Source: Terriglobales bacterium (lineage in GTDB: Bacteria; Acidobacteriota; Terriglobia; Terriglobales; Acidobacteriaceae). Taken from it: 49,376 nucleotides of DNA. Below, piece after piece: positions 8,688 through 17,508 of the stretch. The notes under the pieces are model-generated. The model was not told the DNA's origin and ran no database searches. It saw nothing but the letters and a program-made list of their open reading frames with translations. Position 1 is the stretch's first letter; every line of letters begins with the position of its first letter. The translations under genes and the position numbers were made by a program. The stretch spans positions 1-49,376 of the forward strand of contig JAICLA010000002.1 in the NCBI GenBank assembly GCA_025927695.1. Reading direction: 5' to 3'.

Positions 8688-9998
8688 GCGGGAAAAGACC
8701 ATCCATCCGAAGAGAAATGTGATCGCGAACATCGCCACGTACGCTGCTAGTGTGCTCCACGCTGCGGCGCTGATGCCCATGCGCGGAATAAAAATAAAGT
8801 TCAGTATCAAGTTCACCGCCGCAGCGACGCCGGAGATGGTCACCAGGTATTGTGTGCGTTTGAACCCATGAAACATTGAGTGCAATGTTGAGGCCATTAC
8901 ATAGAAAAAATGGGCTACCGCGATCAACATCATAAGTTCCCGACCCTGCCAATATTTGTCGCCCAACACCAACCGCGCCACCCACTCGCCGAAGCAATAA
9001 AGCATCGCGATGAGAGCCAGGCCGCTCACGAACGCCAGGGAGATGCGATATCTCAACAGCCGACGCACACCGACCCAATCCTTCGTTTCGAATCTCTCGA
9101 AGAGCCGGGCTCTGGCGGCGCCTTCCTGCCAAGCGTTCAAGGAAAGGAACGGTACTGACCAGAGTCCGTAATTCAGCGCGTAAATCCCTACTTCGCGCGC
9201 GGTCCAAAAGTGCTCAATGATGTAGCGGTCCGAGGTGGCCAATATCCAGCCTAAAAGGTTGAAAGCATACAGCGTCCAGCCGAAAGCCCTTGTTGCTGAT
9301 GCCGCGATATCGCGCAGCTTAAGGCTCTCAGATGATGAGACCTTAACGTAGCGCCAGCCCCACATCAGCACAACGAACAAGCCCGCAGCCATCTGCGAAG
9401 AGATTACGGCCGAGGGCCCGCTGATCGAAACCCATATCATGAGCACAAGGAAAGGGATCTGCAGCGCCTTGCTTAAGGATTGTGCGATGGTAATGAGGCG
9501 ATACTTTTTTTCCGCCTCCAGCAGCGCGAGTGTACCTGAAAGTTCCGCTTGCGAGAAGATCAGAAAAACGGCCGGCACCGCCAGCGACAAGTAGACGGGA
9601 TTGCCCAGGCGATGGTACACCGCGCTTGCGGCAAGGTATATGAGTGAAAGAATCGCGGCATTCCGCAGCAACAATCGCAGAAATGCCCTCCCGTATTGGC
9701 GGCCACGATTTTCGGCGGCATGCTCGAAATAAAGCCGAAGGTGCGCCATCACGACGGGCCCTATCAACAGCTGATTGAGCAGTCCGGCGATGCCCAAGAC
9801 CAAGCTTGCCTTGCCATACTCGTTCGCTGGAACCCAGCGGCTGATGATCTTAAAAACAACAATGCCGCTTCCTGCGGAGATCAGGTTTGCGGTCAGAGTC
9901 CAGAAGAGGTCCGGCACCATGCGTGGCGAGCTGGCCAGCCGGTCACGCACGCGTCTCGCAATACCATTTGGATTTTCGTTCTGTGAAGGATTGCTCAT
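8652..9998 (-). CDS. Oligosaccharide flippase (Wzx/MATE-like polysaccharide exporter)
   Basis: 448-aa polytopic protein, 'LFWTLTANLISAGSGIVVFKIISRWVPANEYGKASLVLGIAGLLNQLL'; 3' end overlaps the convergent GT by 36 bp. Confidence 0.88.
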   Translation of the reverse strand: MSNPSQNENPNGIARRVRDRLASSPRMVPDLFWTLTANLISAGSGIVVFKIISRWVPANEYGKASLVLGIAGLLNQLLIGPVVMAHLRLYFEHAAENRGRQYGRAFLRLLLRNAAILSLIYLAASAVYHRLGNPVYLSLAVPAVFLIFSQAELSGTLALLEAEKKYRLITIAQSLSKALQIPFLVLMIWVSISGPSAVISSQMAAGLFVVLMWGWRYVKVSSSESLKLRDIAASATRAFGWTLYAFNLLGWILATSDRYIIEHFWTAREVGIYALNYGLWSVPFLSLNAWQEGAARARLFERFETKDWVGVRRLLRYRISLAFVSGLALIAMLYCFGEWVARLVLGDKYWQGRELMMLIAVAHFFYVMASTLHSMFHGFKRTQYLVTISGVAAAVNLILNFIFIPRMGISAAAWSTLAAYVAMFAITFLFGWMVFSRLTANGGADEVR

Positions 9999-10010
9999 GC
10001 GGGAGAACCG

Positions 10011-11012
10011 TCAGCTAAGCTTCGCGATCCGCAGCATCTCTGTAAGCCGCTTCTCGTAGGTGTGCTCCGCGTGCGCGCGTCGCGAGGCCGCCCGGCCGAT
10101 CGCCTTCCGCTCGGTTTCGTGATTGAGATAGTAACGTATCTTCTCGACCAGTTCCGAACGGGACGTGAACGTCACGACTTCTTCGTTCGGCTTGAAGAAC
10201 TCACCCAGCGTGGGACGCTCGTCGCATAGTTGCATCACTCCACATGCCGCCGCTTCAAAAAGTGTGTTATTCACGCCACGAGCTTCAGCGAAATGCATCG
10301 CATTTACAAAAAGCTTTGCCGATGCGAAGGCAATGGCCTTCTCCTGCTCTGCAACATACTTGCCTTGAAAAAACTTCCTGCTCGCGATTTCAACATTATT
10401 CGACGCCGAAAAACCCCATATCCGCACGTCAAACTCGAGCAATCCCTCAAAAAACTTCGCGCGGTAAGGATGGAGAGTCCCTTGCGAAGCCACATCGCAC
10501 CCGTATTCCGCGAGTTGTTCCTTCGTCGGTGTGACCGGTTTATGCCAATGCGGATTGCATGCCTCTGGCAGATAATGCGCGGGCAGGCCAAGCTTCCGCG
10601 TCATGGTCTCGACCAGCTGCGGCTCTTTCAGGAAGAAGGCGTCGTAATCGCAGAGGAACAGATTGCCGGCGCGTAAGTTTGCGGGCGCATCAATGTACCA
10701 ACAGAGGACCGGGGCCTTTGCCGCAAGTTTGATCTTCTGCACCATCTGCGGTGAGAAAAAGTCATAGGTAATGAGCACGCACGCCGGACGCTGCGCCGCG
10801 ACTTGTTCCAAGACCTCTGCATGCAACCGCGTTTCCAACGATGGAAACGCCTTCGGCGCCAGCCGGTAAAACGCACTGACGTATCGTCCCTGATTGTGGC
10901 GCGTCTTCCGCCCTTCGATGGCGAAAACCTGGTGCCCCATCTTTTCGAGCGTGAAAGTGATGTTGCGCGCGAAAGAGTCAGGAAATTGCGGACCTATGAC
11001 GGTGATTTTCAT
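10011..11012 (-). CDS. CgeB-like glycosyltransferase family protein
   Basis: 'NAMHFAEARGVNNTLFEAAACGVMQLCDERPTLGEFFKPNEEVVTFTSRSELVEKIRYYLNHETERKAIGRAASRRAHAEHTYEKRLTEML' is typical of CgeB/Glyco_trans_1_2. Confidence 0.85.
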   Translation of the reverse strand: MKITVIGPQFPDSFARNITFTLEKMGHQVFAIEGRKTRHNQGRYVSAFYRLAPKAFPSLETRLHAEVLEQVAAQRPACVLITYDFFSPQMVQKIKLAAKAPVLCWYIDAPANLRAGNLFLCDYDAFFLKEPQLVETMTRKLGLPAHYLPEACNPHWHKPVTPTKEQLAEYGCDVASQGTLHPYRAKFFEGLLEFDVRIWGFSASNNVEIASRKFFQGKYVAEQEKAIAFASAKLFVNAMHFAEARGVNNTLFEAAACGVMQLCDERPTLGEFFKPNEEVVTFTSRSELVEKIRYYLNHETERKAIGRAASRRAHAEHTYEKRLTEMLRIAKLS

Positions 11013-11205
11013 CTCGGAAGTCGCCGACCATCATATTCCTACATTGTTTACCCGCTGGGAATGCCGAAATAGATGCTGCTAACCATAATCTTTCGTTGCG
11101 TTTAACGATTGAGGCCAGATTTACCCGCCGTGCATTGCTGAAATAGCGCCCGAGGCGTCAAAGTCCGGCAGTCATAAAACGAGAAACTGGATTTCCGGAG
11201 GGATC

Positions 11206-11916
11206 ATGCAATTCAAAGATGCAAAACGCGAACATCACAGTTTGACCGCCGAGGCAGAGAAGCGGCTGCTCATCTACATCGCGGAAAGAATTCCACAACC
11301 CATCAACTCTGACCACGTGACCGCACTTGGGTTCGTGTCGATGCTGGCCGCCGCACTCAGTTACTGGTATGCACACTGGAACCCGCTCGCGCTGTTCGCA
11401 GTTATTGGCTGGCTGGCCATCAACTGGTTCGGCGATTCGCTCGACGGTACAGTTGCCAGAGTCCGTCAGCAGCCGCGTCCGCGGTACGGTTTCTACGTCG
11501 ATCACATTCTCGACGCTCTCGGCACCGCCGCCCTGTTCCTCGGTCTCGCCGCGTCTGGCTATATGAGCTGGACGATTGCGCTCGCTTTCCTGCTTGCCTA
11601 CTTTCTTTTGTGCATCGAGATTTATCTGGCTACGTATGCGCTCGGCGAGTTCCATCTGTCGTTTGGCGGCATTGGACCAACTGAGTTGCGGCTGATATTG
11701 GCGGCGGGAAACATCGCCGCGTTCTTCCGGCCGACGTCTCACATCTTCGGCTACGACTACAAACTCTTTGACGTGGGTGGGGTGATAGCCGCGGCGGGCA
11801 TGACGCTGATCACTATTTACGCGGCGGCAATACATACCCGCACGCTTTATCGCGAAGAACCGCTGCCGACGCACGACCCGTCCAAACTTGCTGGCACTCA
11901 AGGAGCCCGCGCATGA
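11206..11916 (+). CDS. CDP-alcohol phosphatidyltransferase family protein
   Basis: Signature 'DSLDGTVARVRQQPRPRYGFYVDHILDALG' (DGxxAR...GxxxDxxxD). Confidence 0.88.
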   Translation: MQFKDAKREHHSLTAEAEKRLLIYIAERIPQPINSDHVTALGFVSMLAAALSYWYAHWNPLALFAVIGWLAINWFGDSLDGTVARVRQQPRPRYGFYVDHILDALGTAALFLGLAASGYMSWTIALAFLLAYFLLCIEIYLATYALGEFHLSFGGIGPTELRLILAAGNIAAFFRPTSHIFGYDYKLFDVGGVIAAAGMTLITIYAAAIHTRTLYREEPLPTHDPSKLAGTQGARA

Positions 11917-12332
11917 TCACTAGGTGGCTAAAGTTCAATGCAGCTGGAATCCTTGGAGTCGGTGTGCAGCTCGCGCTGCTACACGCACTGACTCGCTTCG
12001 CCCAACTGGACTACCTGGTCGCGACAGCGTTCGCCGTTGAAGCTGCGCTCATCCACAACTTCCTTTGGCACGAGCGGTACACATGGCGCATCCGTACCGC
12101 GCAGGCTCCGCGTGCTGCGTTGCGCCGCTTCGTGCACTTCAATCTCACGAATGGAGTAGTGTCACTTATTGGGAATCTGTTACTGATGAAGTTGTTGGTC
12201 GATCACGCAAACCTGCCCGTCGTCGCAAATCTGATTGCAATCGCCGCTTGCTCGACGCTCAACTTTGCGATAGCGGAAATCTTCGTCTTCGCGGTCAGAC
12301 GCGAACCGCAAGATGGAGGACTATTCGTTTGA
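11913..12332 (+). CDS. GtrA family membrane protein
   Basis: 139 aa, four TM segments, 'FNAAGILGVGVQLALLHALTRFAQLDYLVATAFAVEAALIHNFLWHERYTWR'; 4-bp overlap with the upstream gene. Confidence 0.88.
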   Translation: MITRWLKFNAAGILGVGVQLALLHALTRFAQLDYLVATAFAVEAALIHNFLWHERYTWRIRTAQAPRAALRRFVHFNLTNGVVSLIGNLLLMKLLVDHANLPVVANLIAIAACSTLNFAIAEIFVFAVRREPQDGGLFV

Positions 12333-13319
12333 TCAGCTGACAGCCGGCAGGCGCGCCGCGCCTAGAAGGCCGGCGTCGCCCCCGAGCTGCGCCCTTCGCA
12401 CGACGGTTCGCTGCACGATCGGAGCGGTCGGATCTTCACCCAGTGTGGCCACATACACGAACGAGCGCAGTTTGATCTGCTCCATCATCGCCGGCGCGAA
12501 CGCATCCCAAGAATTGGAAACGCCGCCGCCCACGACATACATGGGCAGATTCAGAGCGTTAATCATGCCTGCGATCACGATTCCTAACGCGCCGCCCGCG
12601 CGTTGATATACGGCCTTCGCGCCGGGATCACCCTTCATGGCAAGTTCGTAGATCGACTTCGCAGAAAAGTTTGCTTCGTCGCGCGAAAGTTTTTCGAGGC
12701 CTTCGGCACCGCCGCGCGCGATATGTTCTTTCGCCATGCGCTTGACTGCTGTGGCAGAAGCATACTGCTCAAGACACCCTTTGCTGCCACAACCACATGG
12801 ATGTCCGTTGGGATCCACGGTAATGTGACCGAGTTCGCCGGCCATGCCGGTCATGCCGTGCCACACTTTGCCGTTGAGCACTAAGCCGCCGCCCACGCCA
12901 GTTCCCAGCGTGAACGCGCAAATATCATTTTCATCTTTGCCAGCACCCAACCACTTTTCTCCCAGAGCCGCGGAGTTCGCGTCGTTCTCGAGGAAGACAT
13001 CCGTGGAAAGGAGACGCTCGATCTCTTGTTTTACTGGATAATTCTGCCAATCGGGCAGGTTCGGGCTCTGCCGGATCATGCCACTCTTCATGTCAATGAT
13101 GCCCGGAACACCGATGCCGATCCCTTGCATCGTTCCGGCTGCGTGGTGTTTGAGCGCCAGAGAGCGGATGGCCTCACACATTTCTTTCACTACCGCATCG
13201 CGTCCGCGAGCGACTTCGGTTGCAGTATTAATCGTCTGCAAGATGCGGCCGCTCTCATCCACTGCAGCAATGCGTAGGTTGGTGCCGCCCAGATCAACGC
13301 CGATGGTGAATTGCGCCAT
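12333..13319 (-). CDS. ROK family sugar kinase (glucokinase-like)
   Basis: 'FTIGVDLGGTNLRIAAVD', 'VFLENDANSAALGEKWLGAG', 'LGTGVGGGLVLNGKVWHG', 'GELGHITVDPNGHPCGCGSKGCLEQYAS'. Confidence 0.95.
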   Translation of the reverse strand: MAQFTIGVDLGGTNLRIAAVDESGRILQTINTATEVARGRDAVVKEMCEAIRSLALKHHAAGTMQGIGIGVPGIIDMKSGMIRQSPNLPDWQNYPVKQEIERLLSTDVFLENDANSAALGEKWLGAGKDENDICAFTLGTGVGGGLVLNGKVWHGMTGMAGELGHITVDPNGHPCGCGSKGCLEQYASATAVKRMAKEHIARGGAEGLEKLSRDEANFSAKSIYELAMKGDPGAKAVYQRAGGALGIVIAGMINALNLPMYVVGGGVSNSWDAFAPAMMEQIKLRSFVYVATLGEDPTAPIVQRTVVRRAQLGGDAGLLGAARLPAVS

Positions 13320-13337
13320 GATTCGCCTTAACGCTTT

Positions 13338-13463
13338 TTAAACTTGATGTGCGTCTTTGCGCGCTTCTTTCTTAATATTGGCGAAGCGACGCCACAGAGA
13401 TATCGCGTATCCGCCGAGTATCACCCATGTGATTCCGTATGCAATGTAAAGGTTCGTCGGCAT
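13338..13463 (-). CDS. ccmD: CcmD-like small heme-exporter-associated membrane protein
   Basis: Not in the supplied ORF track; translated by hand: MPTNLYIAYGITWVILGGYAISLWRRFANIKKEARKDAHQV*. Start shares its A with the ccmC stop (TGATG). One TM followed by a basic tail. Confidence 0.75.
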   Translation of the reverse strand: MPTNLYIAYGITWVILGGYAISLWRRFANIKKEARKDAHQV

Positions 13464-14356
13464 CAGCGGATTCCTTTCAGCTCAGTCGGCCTGCGGGCCG
13501 GATCGCTCACGCTTAACGCTTCCATGGTATGCAGATAATCCAGATGCTGCCGGCGACGATCAAGCGTATAGCGCATCCATGCGAGCAATCCCGCTAAGCA
13601 AAGGAATGCAAGCCAGTTCATCATCACGGCGTGTTCCATTGCGGGATCGATGCCTCCGCCTTGTGATGCGAACACCGGCGCAGGATGCTGCGTACGCCAC
13701 CAGCGGATCGACATATAAACGATCGGCACATCCAGAAATCCGAACACTGCGAGCGCGGCAGCGAGAGTCGCTGTTTGTGAGCTGTCAGAGAATTTGCGCA
13801 TCATCAGGTAGCTCACGTAAATCATCCAGCAGACAAGCGTCGTCGTGAGGCGCACGTCCCACGTCCACCAGATGCCCCAGACTGGCTTTGCCCAGAGGGG
13901 ACCGGTAATCAACACGATAGTGCAAAACACTACGCCCACCTCGGCCGCAGATACGGCCCAGGCGTCGGCGCGTCCTTGACTAGTATGTTTTGCCAGGCGC
14001 CAGAAGAGAAAGTAGAGGACCGCGATGCTGAAGACTAGCCAGAATTTTACGGTCCAGGTATAAAGCGGATCGCGCAAGAGCAGCGTTGCGATCACACAGA
14101 TCGTCGCGACTATGTTGCCGATCATGCCGCTCACCTTCGCGATGCCCGGCGAGAGCCGCACCAAATACACCAGACTGGCGGCAAAGTTCACAAAGAACAT
14201 CACGCCTGCAGTCCATGCCGAGGGCACGTGGTAATAGAAGATGCGTTGGATGTCGCCCATCGTCTGTTCTGTGGGCGCTACGTAAATGGCCTGATAGAAG
14301 CCATAGGCCAGCAGGCCCAGAGTGATCACGGCGAGAATAGTTTGATCGCGTCTCAT
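13463..14356 (-). CDS. ccmC: Heme exporter / cytochrome c maturation protein CcmC
   Basis: Polytopic, WWD-type segment 'GPLWAKPVWGIWWTWDVRLTTTLVCWMIYVSYLM', 'FYYHVPSAWTAGVMFFVNF'. Confidence 0.95.
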   Translation of the reverse strand: MRRDQTILAVITLGLLAYGFYQAIYVAPTEQTMGDIQRIFYYHVPSAWTAGVMFFVNFAASLVYLVRLSPGIAKVSGMIGNIVATICVIATLLLRDPLYTWTVKFWLVFSIAVLYFLFWRLAKHTSQGRADAWAVSAAEVGVVFCTIVLITGPLWAKPVWGIWWTWDVRLTTTLVCWMIYVSYLMMRKFSDSSQTATLAAALAVFGFLDVPIVYMSIRWWRTQHPAPVFASQGGGIDPAMEHAVMMNWLAFLCLAGLLAWMRYTLDRRRQHLDYLHTMEALSVSDPARRPTELKGIR

Positions 14357-14359
14357 TTA

Positions 14360-15049
14360 TTATTCGGCGTTCATTACCAGCTCGAATAACAACAAACCGG
14401 CAACCGTAAATATTACGTCATATCCTGCAAGCATCTTCATCCACATGCCGGCAGAGCCGTCACCAGCAAGAATAGTAGTTGTTGCCTCTACCATCGAAAG
14501 CAGTGCCGGCACGGAAATAGGGAACAGCAACAGTGGCAGCATCACTTCGCGATTGCGCGTGCGCAATGACAACGCGGCGAAGAATGTCCCATTCGCTACG
14601 AGCGCCCAGGTGCCCAGGAGGAAAACGACAATAAGTTGCCATGCAGGTCCGAGCGGGCGCAAGTTATAAAACACCATGAATAGTGGAGCAACGACAGCTT
14701 CTATCGCGCCCACAAATAGAAAATTTCCCAACACTTTGCCAAGGAACAGAGCACTAGCAGACGCGGGCGACACGCGATATGCATCCAGCACTTGATTGCG
14801 CATCTCGCGCGCCCAGGTCTGGTTCAGCGCGACGACCGCCGCAAACAGGAACGCCACCCAGAAGATTCCGCCGGCGATGCGCCGCGATTCTTCCGCCGTT
14901 GGGTCGAAGCTCAGTGCGAAGATCACGACGACCAGCAAAGCGAAAAATCCCATTGCGTTGAGTGCGTCTTTTGACCGCCACTCCAAGCGGAGATCTTTCG
15001 CCAGGTTGGCACGCAATATCGCGCCTGAAGAATTAGTGGACGCGCTCAC
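14360..15049 (-). CDS. ccmB: Heme exporter protein CcmB (GTG start proposed, GTGA overlap with ccmA)
   Basis: 'LAKDLRLEWRSKDALNAMGFFALLVVVIFALSFDP...GGIFWVAFLFAAVVALNQTWAREMRNQVLDAYRVSPASASALFLGKVLGNFLF'. The longer ORF to 15181 reads into ccmA in another frame. Confidence 0.92.
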   Translation of the reverse strand: MSASTNSSGAILRANLAKDLRLEWRSKDALNAMGFFALLVVVIFALSFDPTAEESRRIAGGIFWVAFLFAAVVALNQTWAREMRNQVLDAYRVSPASASALFLGKVLGNFLFVGAIEAVVAPLFMVFYNLRPLGPAWQLIVVFLLGTWALVANGTFFAALSLRTRNREVMLPLLLFPISVPALLSMVEATTTILAGDGSAGMWMKMLAGYDVIFTVAGLLLFELVMNAE

Positions 15050-15762
15050 TGGATAATGTCCGTCGGACGAAGCTGTCCGCGCCTCCGGCTGGAGATCAAT
15101 TGCCCTGCACGAAAGGTGATGAACTCGTCGCCCACATCTTTCACCACGCTGAGCTGATGGGTCACCAGTACGATGAGGCATCCGGCGTGCCGTAGTTTTG
15201 AAAGCAGTGCGGTCATCTGCGAGGCGGAGGCGGCGTCCACGTTGGAAAAAGGTTCGTCCAGCAATAGCACTTGCGGAGAATGGACCATCGCCCGCGCAAG
15301 CGATAATCGTTGCCGCATGCCCTGCGAATAATCGCGTACCGGCGTCGCGAGCGCCGGATCAAGCGCGACAGAAGACATCACTCCCGCGCAGCGCGATACG
15401 GCGTCAGTGTTTGCTGCCATTCCATACAGTTGTGCAAAGTAACGCAAGTTTTCCATGCCGCTCAACTCATCGTAGAGCAGAGAAGCATGTGCCATATATC
15501 CCATCCGCTCGCGAGTGTAACCATGAAGAGTGATTGAACCGCTAGTTGGCTGCGCCAAGCCGGCCATCATCCTTAATAAGGTTGATTTGCCCGCGCCGTT
15601 ATCGCCCAGCAGGACGTAGATGCGGCTGTGAATGAACTCGAGTGAAGTCTCGCGCACCGCGGCCACGCGTCCGAACACTTTTGATACGCGGTCGAGAGCG
15701 ATACGCTGCTCTTCTGTTGCCGCATCAGCAGGCAATGAATGTGATTTTGATGGGGCGGACAT
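15046..15762 (-). CDS. ccmA: Heme exporter ATP-binding protein CcmA
   Basis: ABC ATPase: 'LLGDNGAGKSTLLRMMAGL', 'YSQGMRQRLSLARAMVHSPQVLLLDEPFSNVD'; directly upstream of ccmB. Confidence 0.93.
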   Translation of the reverse strand: MSAPSKSHSLPADAATEEQRIALDRVSKVFGRVAAVRETSLEFIHSRIYVLLGDNGAGKSTLLRMMAGLAQPTSGSITLHGYTRERMGYMAHASLLYDELSGMENLRYFAQLYGMAANTDAVSRCAGVMSSVALDPALATPVRDYSQGMRQRLSLARAMVHSPQVLLLDEPFSNVDAASASQMTALLSKLRHAGCLIVLVTHQLSVVKDVGDEFITFRAGQLISSRRRGQLRPTDIIQ

Positions 15763-15868
15763 TGCTTAGTGGGGCTGCTGGTCATGATAGCAAGCAATCA
15801 TAACTTCGCGTAACCACAAGTCTCACTTAGGGAACATATCTTCCACTATCCGCGTATCTGCATTCGGC

Positions 15869-16585
15869 ATGAAGATACGCCTCACACCGGCATACATCAG
15901 CACGTTCATAACGTTATTGGTTCTTTGCGGCGGACTTCACGAGTTCACGCATCACTTGGCCGTGCGCCTTATCTGCGGCGAGTGGGGAGCGCAGACGTTC
16001 GGCAGTTTCTCGTTTCCTGCCTCGTGCGAAGGAAGCCGCTTGCGGCTTTTGGCCACTCTTGCCGGGCCTGCATTCACCTTTTTGCTGCTCTGGATAGGCA
16101 AGTCGAAGTTGCAGCGCGTGTCGGCCGACTTGAAGTTATTTGGTTTCACCCTGATCTTTGCCAACGTGCCCATCAACCGCATGCTAGTGGCGCTCCTCGG
16201 ACATAATGACGAACAATGGGCCGCGCGCCAAATCTTCGGACAGTCGCGCATCGCGTATGCCATGGTCGTCTTAATGATTTTTGCGGTCTGTCTGCCACCG
16301 CTCCTGCAGGCGTGGCGGGCTCTCGCCGGCAATGAGTATAGAGGTCAGTGGTTTTGGGGTTTTTACATTCTGCCGTTCGGAATCAAAGCGCTCATCGGCA
16401 CGTTTTCTGAAAACTACTTGCTGGGCAAGCGGCAGTTCATGGCAGAGACAACGGTGGGCGTGCCGCACATTGTGATACTGGTTGATGCCGCATGCCTGCT
16501 GATTGCCGCTGCAAGTTGGGCTTTGACCGTCCGGAGGCGAGAACCGAGCTCGCAAGCCCTGGACAGAGACGTACTTGAGGCATAA
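15869..16585 (+). CDS. M50/site-2-protease-like membrane protein of unknown function
   Basis: HExxH motif in a hydrophobic segment (GGLHEFTHHLAVRL), 'LAGPAFTFLLLW' resembling the AGP motif, and 'NVPINRMLVALLGHNDE'. Confidence 0.5.
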   Translation: MKIRLTPAYISTFITLLVLCGGLHEFTHHLAVRLICGEWGAQTFGSFSFPASCEGSRLRLLATLAGPAFTFLLLWIGKSKLQRVSADLKLFGFTLIFANVPINRMLVALLGHNDEQWAARQIFGQSRIAYAMVVLMIFAVCLPPLLQAWRALAGNEYRGQWFWGFYILPFGIKALIGTFSENYLLGKRQFMAETTVGVPHIVILVDAACLLIAAASWALTVRRREPSSQALDRDVLEA

Positions 16586-16602
16586 GCGAGCGGGAGCAAT
16601 GA

Positions 16603-17040
16603 CTACATCGTGCTCTTCGTCGCCGGGCCGGCAGGTGCGCCATCTTTCTTAGGCGCATACTTAGAAGCGCACTTGGCCTGCAACTGCTTTGCGTGGAAGA
16701 CGCCGTCCTGCCCGAACTCGCCTTCGACCAAAGCTTGTGAATCGTCCTTGAAGGTGTCCGGAGGCGCTTCTGTACCTCTATATACGACGGGCAGCGTCTT
16801 ATCGTTTTCTTTGAGCGTGAACTCGACTTGCGTGCCTTGCCGCTTGATCGATCCTGGCACAACGTCGCCTGCCACCCGCAAGCGCTTGGTGTGCGCGCTA
16901 TCGCCCATGCCCCGCAATTCCGAGATGGTCACGTAATAGCTCTTGCTCTCTTCTACGCCTGTGTAAGCCAGGTATGAAAGCGTTAGCAGAATGATGACGA
17001 TGGCCGCGCCAAATTGAAAGAATTTCTTTTTCTCCGACAT
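16603..17040 (-). CDS. ccmE: Cytochrome c maturation protein CcmE, CxxxY variant
   Basis: N-terminal TM anchor, 'LRVAGDVVPGSIKRQGTQVEFTLKENDKTLPVVYRGTEAPPDTFKDDSQALVEGEFGQDGVFHAKQLQAKCASKYAPK'; Cys at the usual His position. Confidence 0.9.
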   Translation of the reverse strand: MSEKKKFFQFGAAIVIILLTLSYLAYTGVEESKSYYVTISELRGMGDSAHTKRLRVAGDVVPGSIKRQGTQVEFTLKENDKTLPVVYRGTEAPPDTFKDDSQALVEGEFGQDGVFHAKQLQAKCASKYAPKKDGAPAGPATKSTM

Positions 17041-17125
17041 AGTCCTGCGAAAAGCCTACGCGGAACGCCATAAATCTTCAAGGCCGCCATACAACACTTC
17101 CCGCTTCCAGCACCTCTCATATCCG

Positions 17126-17290
17126 ATGCTTTTGATAGTCATAATCATCCTCGTGCTCCTGCTCTTCGGCGGTGGGGGCGGCTACTACGGACACCGTCGT
17201 TGGGGATACGGTGGTGGCGCCGGTGTCGGCCTCGGCACCATTTTGCTCATCCTTCTGATCCTATATCTGCTCGGATACCTGCACTTTTAG
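17126..17290 (+). CDS. Small glycine-rich membrane protein (DUF3309-like)
   Basis: 54-aa ORF below the track cutoff, translated by hand: MLLIVIIILVLLLFGGGGGYYGHRRWGYGGGAGVGLGTILLILLILYLLGYLHF*. Confidence 0.6.
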   Translation: MLLIVIIILVLLLFGGGGGYYGHRRWGYGGGAGVGLGTILLILLILYLLGYLHF

Positions 17291-17508
17291 TGGTGCAGCC
17301 TTGCTGATATAATGGAGCCACGCTAGATTTCCATAGGGAAAAGGGCGCGCATTTTAGGGTCTACAGAAGCTGGACTTTGGTGCCCGCCGTCGTACTCACC
17401 CGTTAGTCTTTCGGCGTAAACATAGATTGGCGATCGCAAAATGCGATTTGCCCCGCGTGCCTCCCAGGTCGCGAGAGCAGCAGCTTCAGCCAATAGAAAA
17501 GACAGTTT

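Noticed and set aside
11158-11901. 247-aa antisense ORF opposite the CDP-alcohol phosphatidyltransferase
   Set aside because: Low-complexity Arg/Glu/Gln-rich translation opposite a clear family member.
14360-15181. Extended 273-aa version of CcmB
   Set aside because: The extra N-terminus (MPHRTGDPSAQRGERCGRR...) is ccmA sequence in another frame; the GTG at 15049 with a GTGA overlap fits better.
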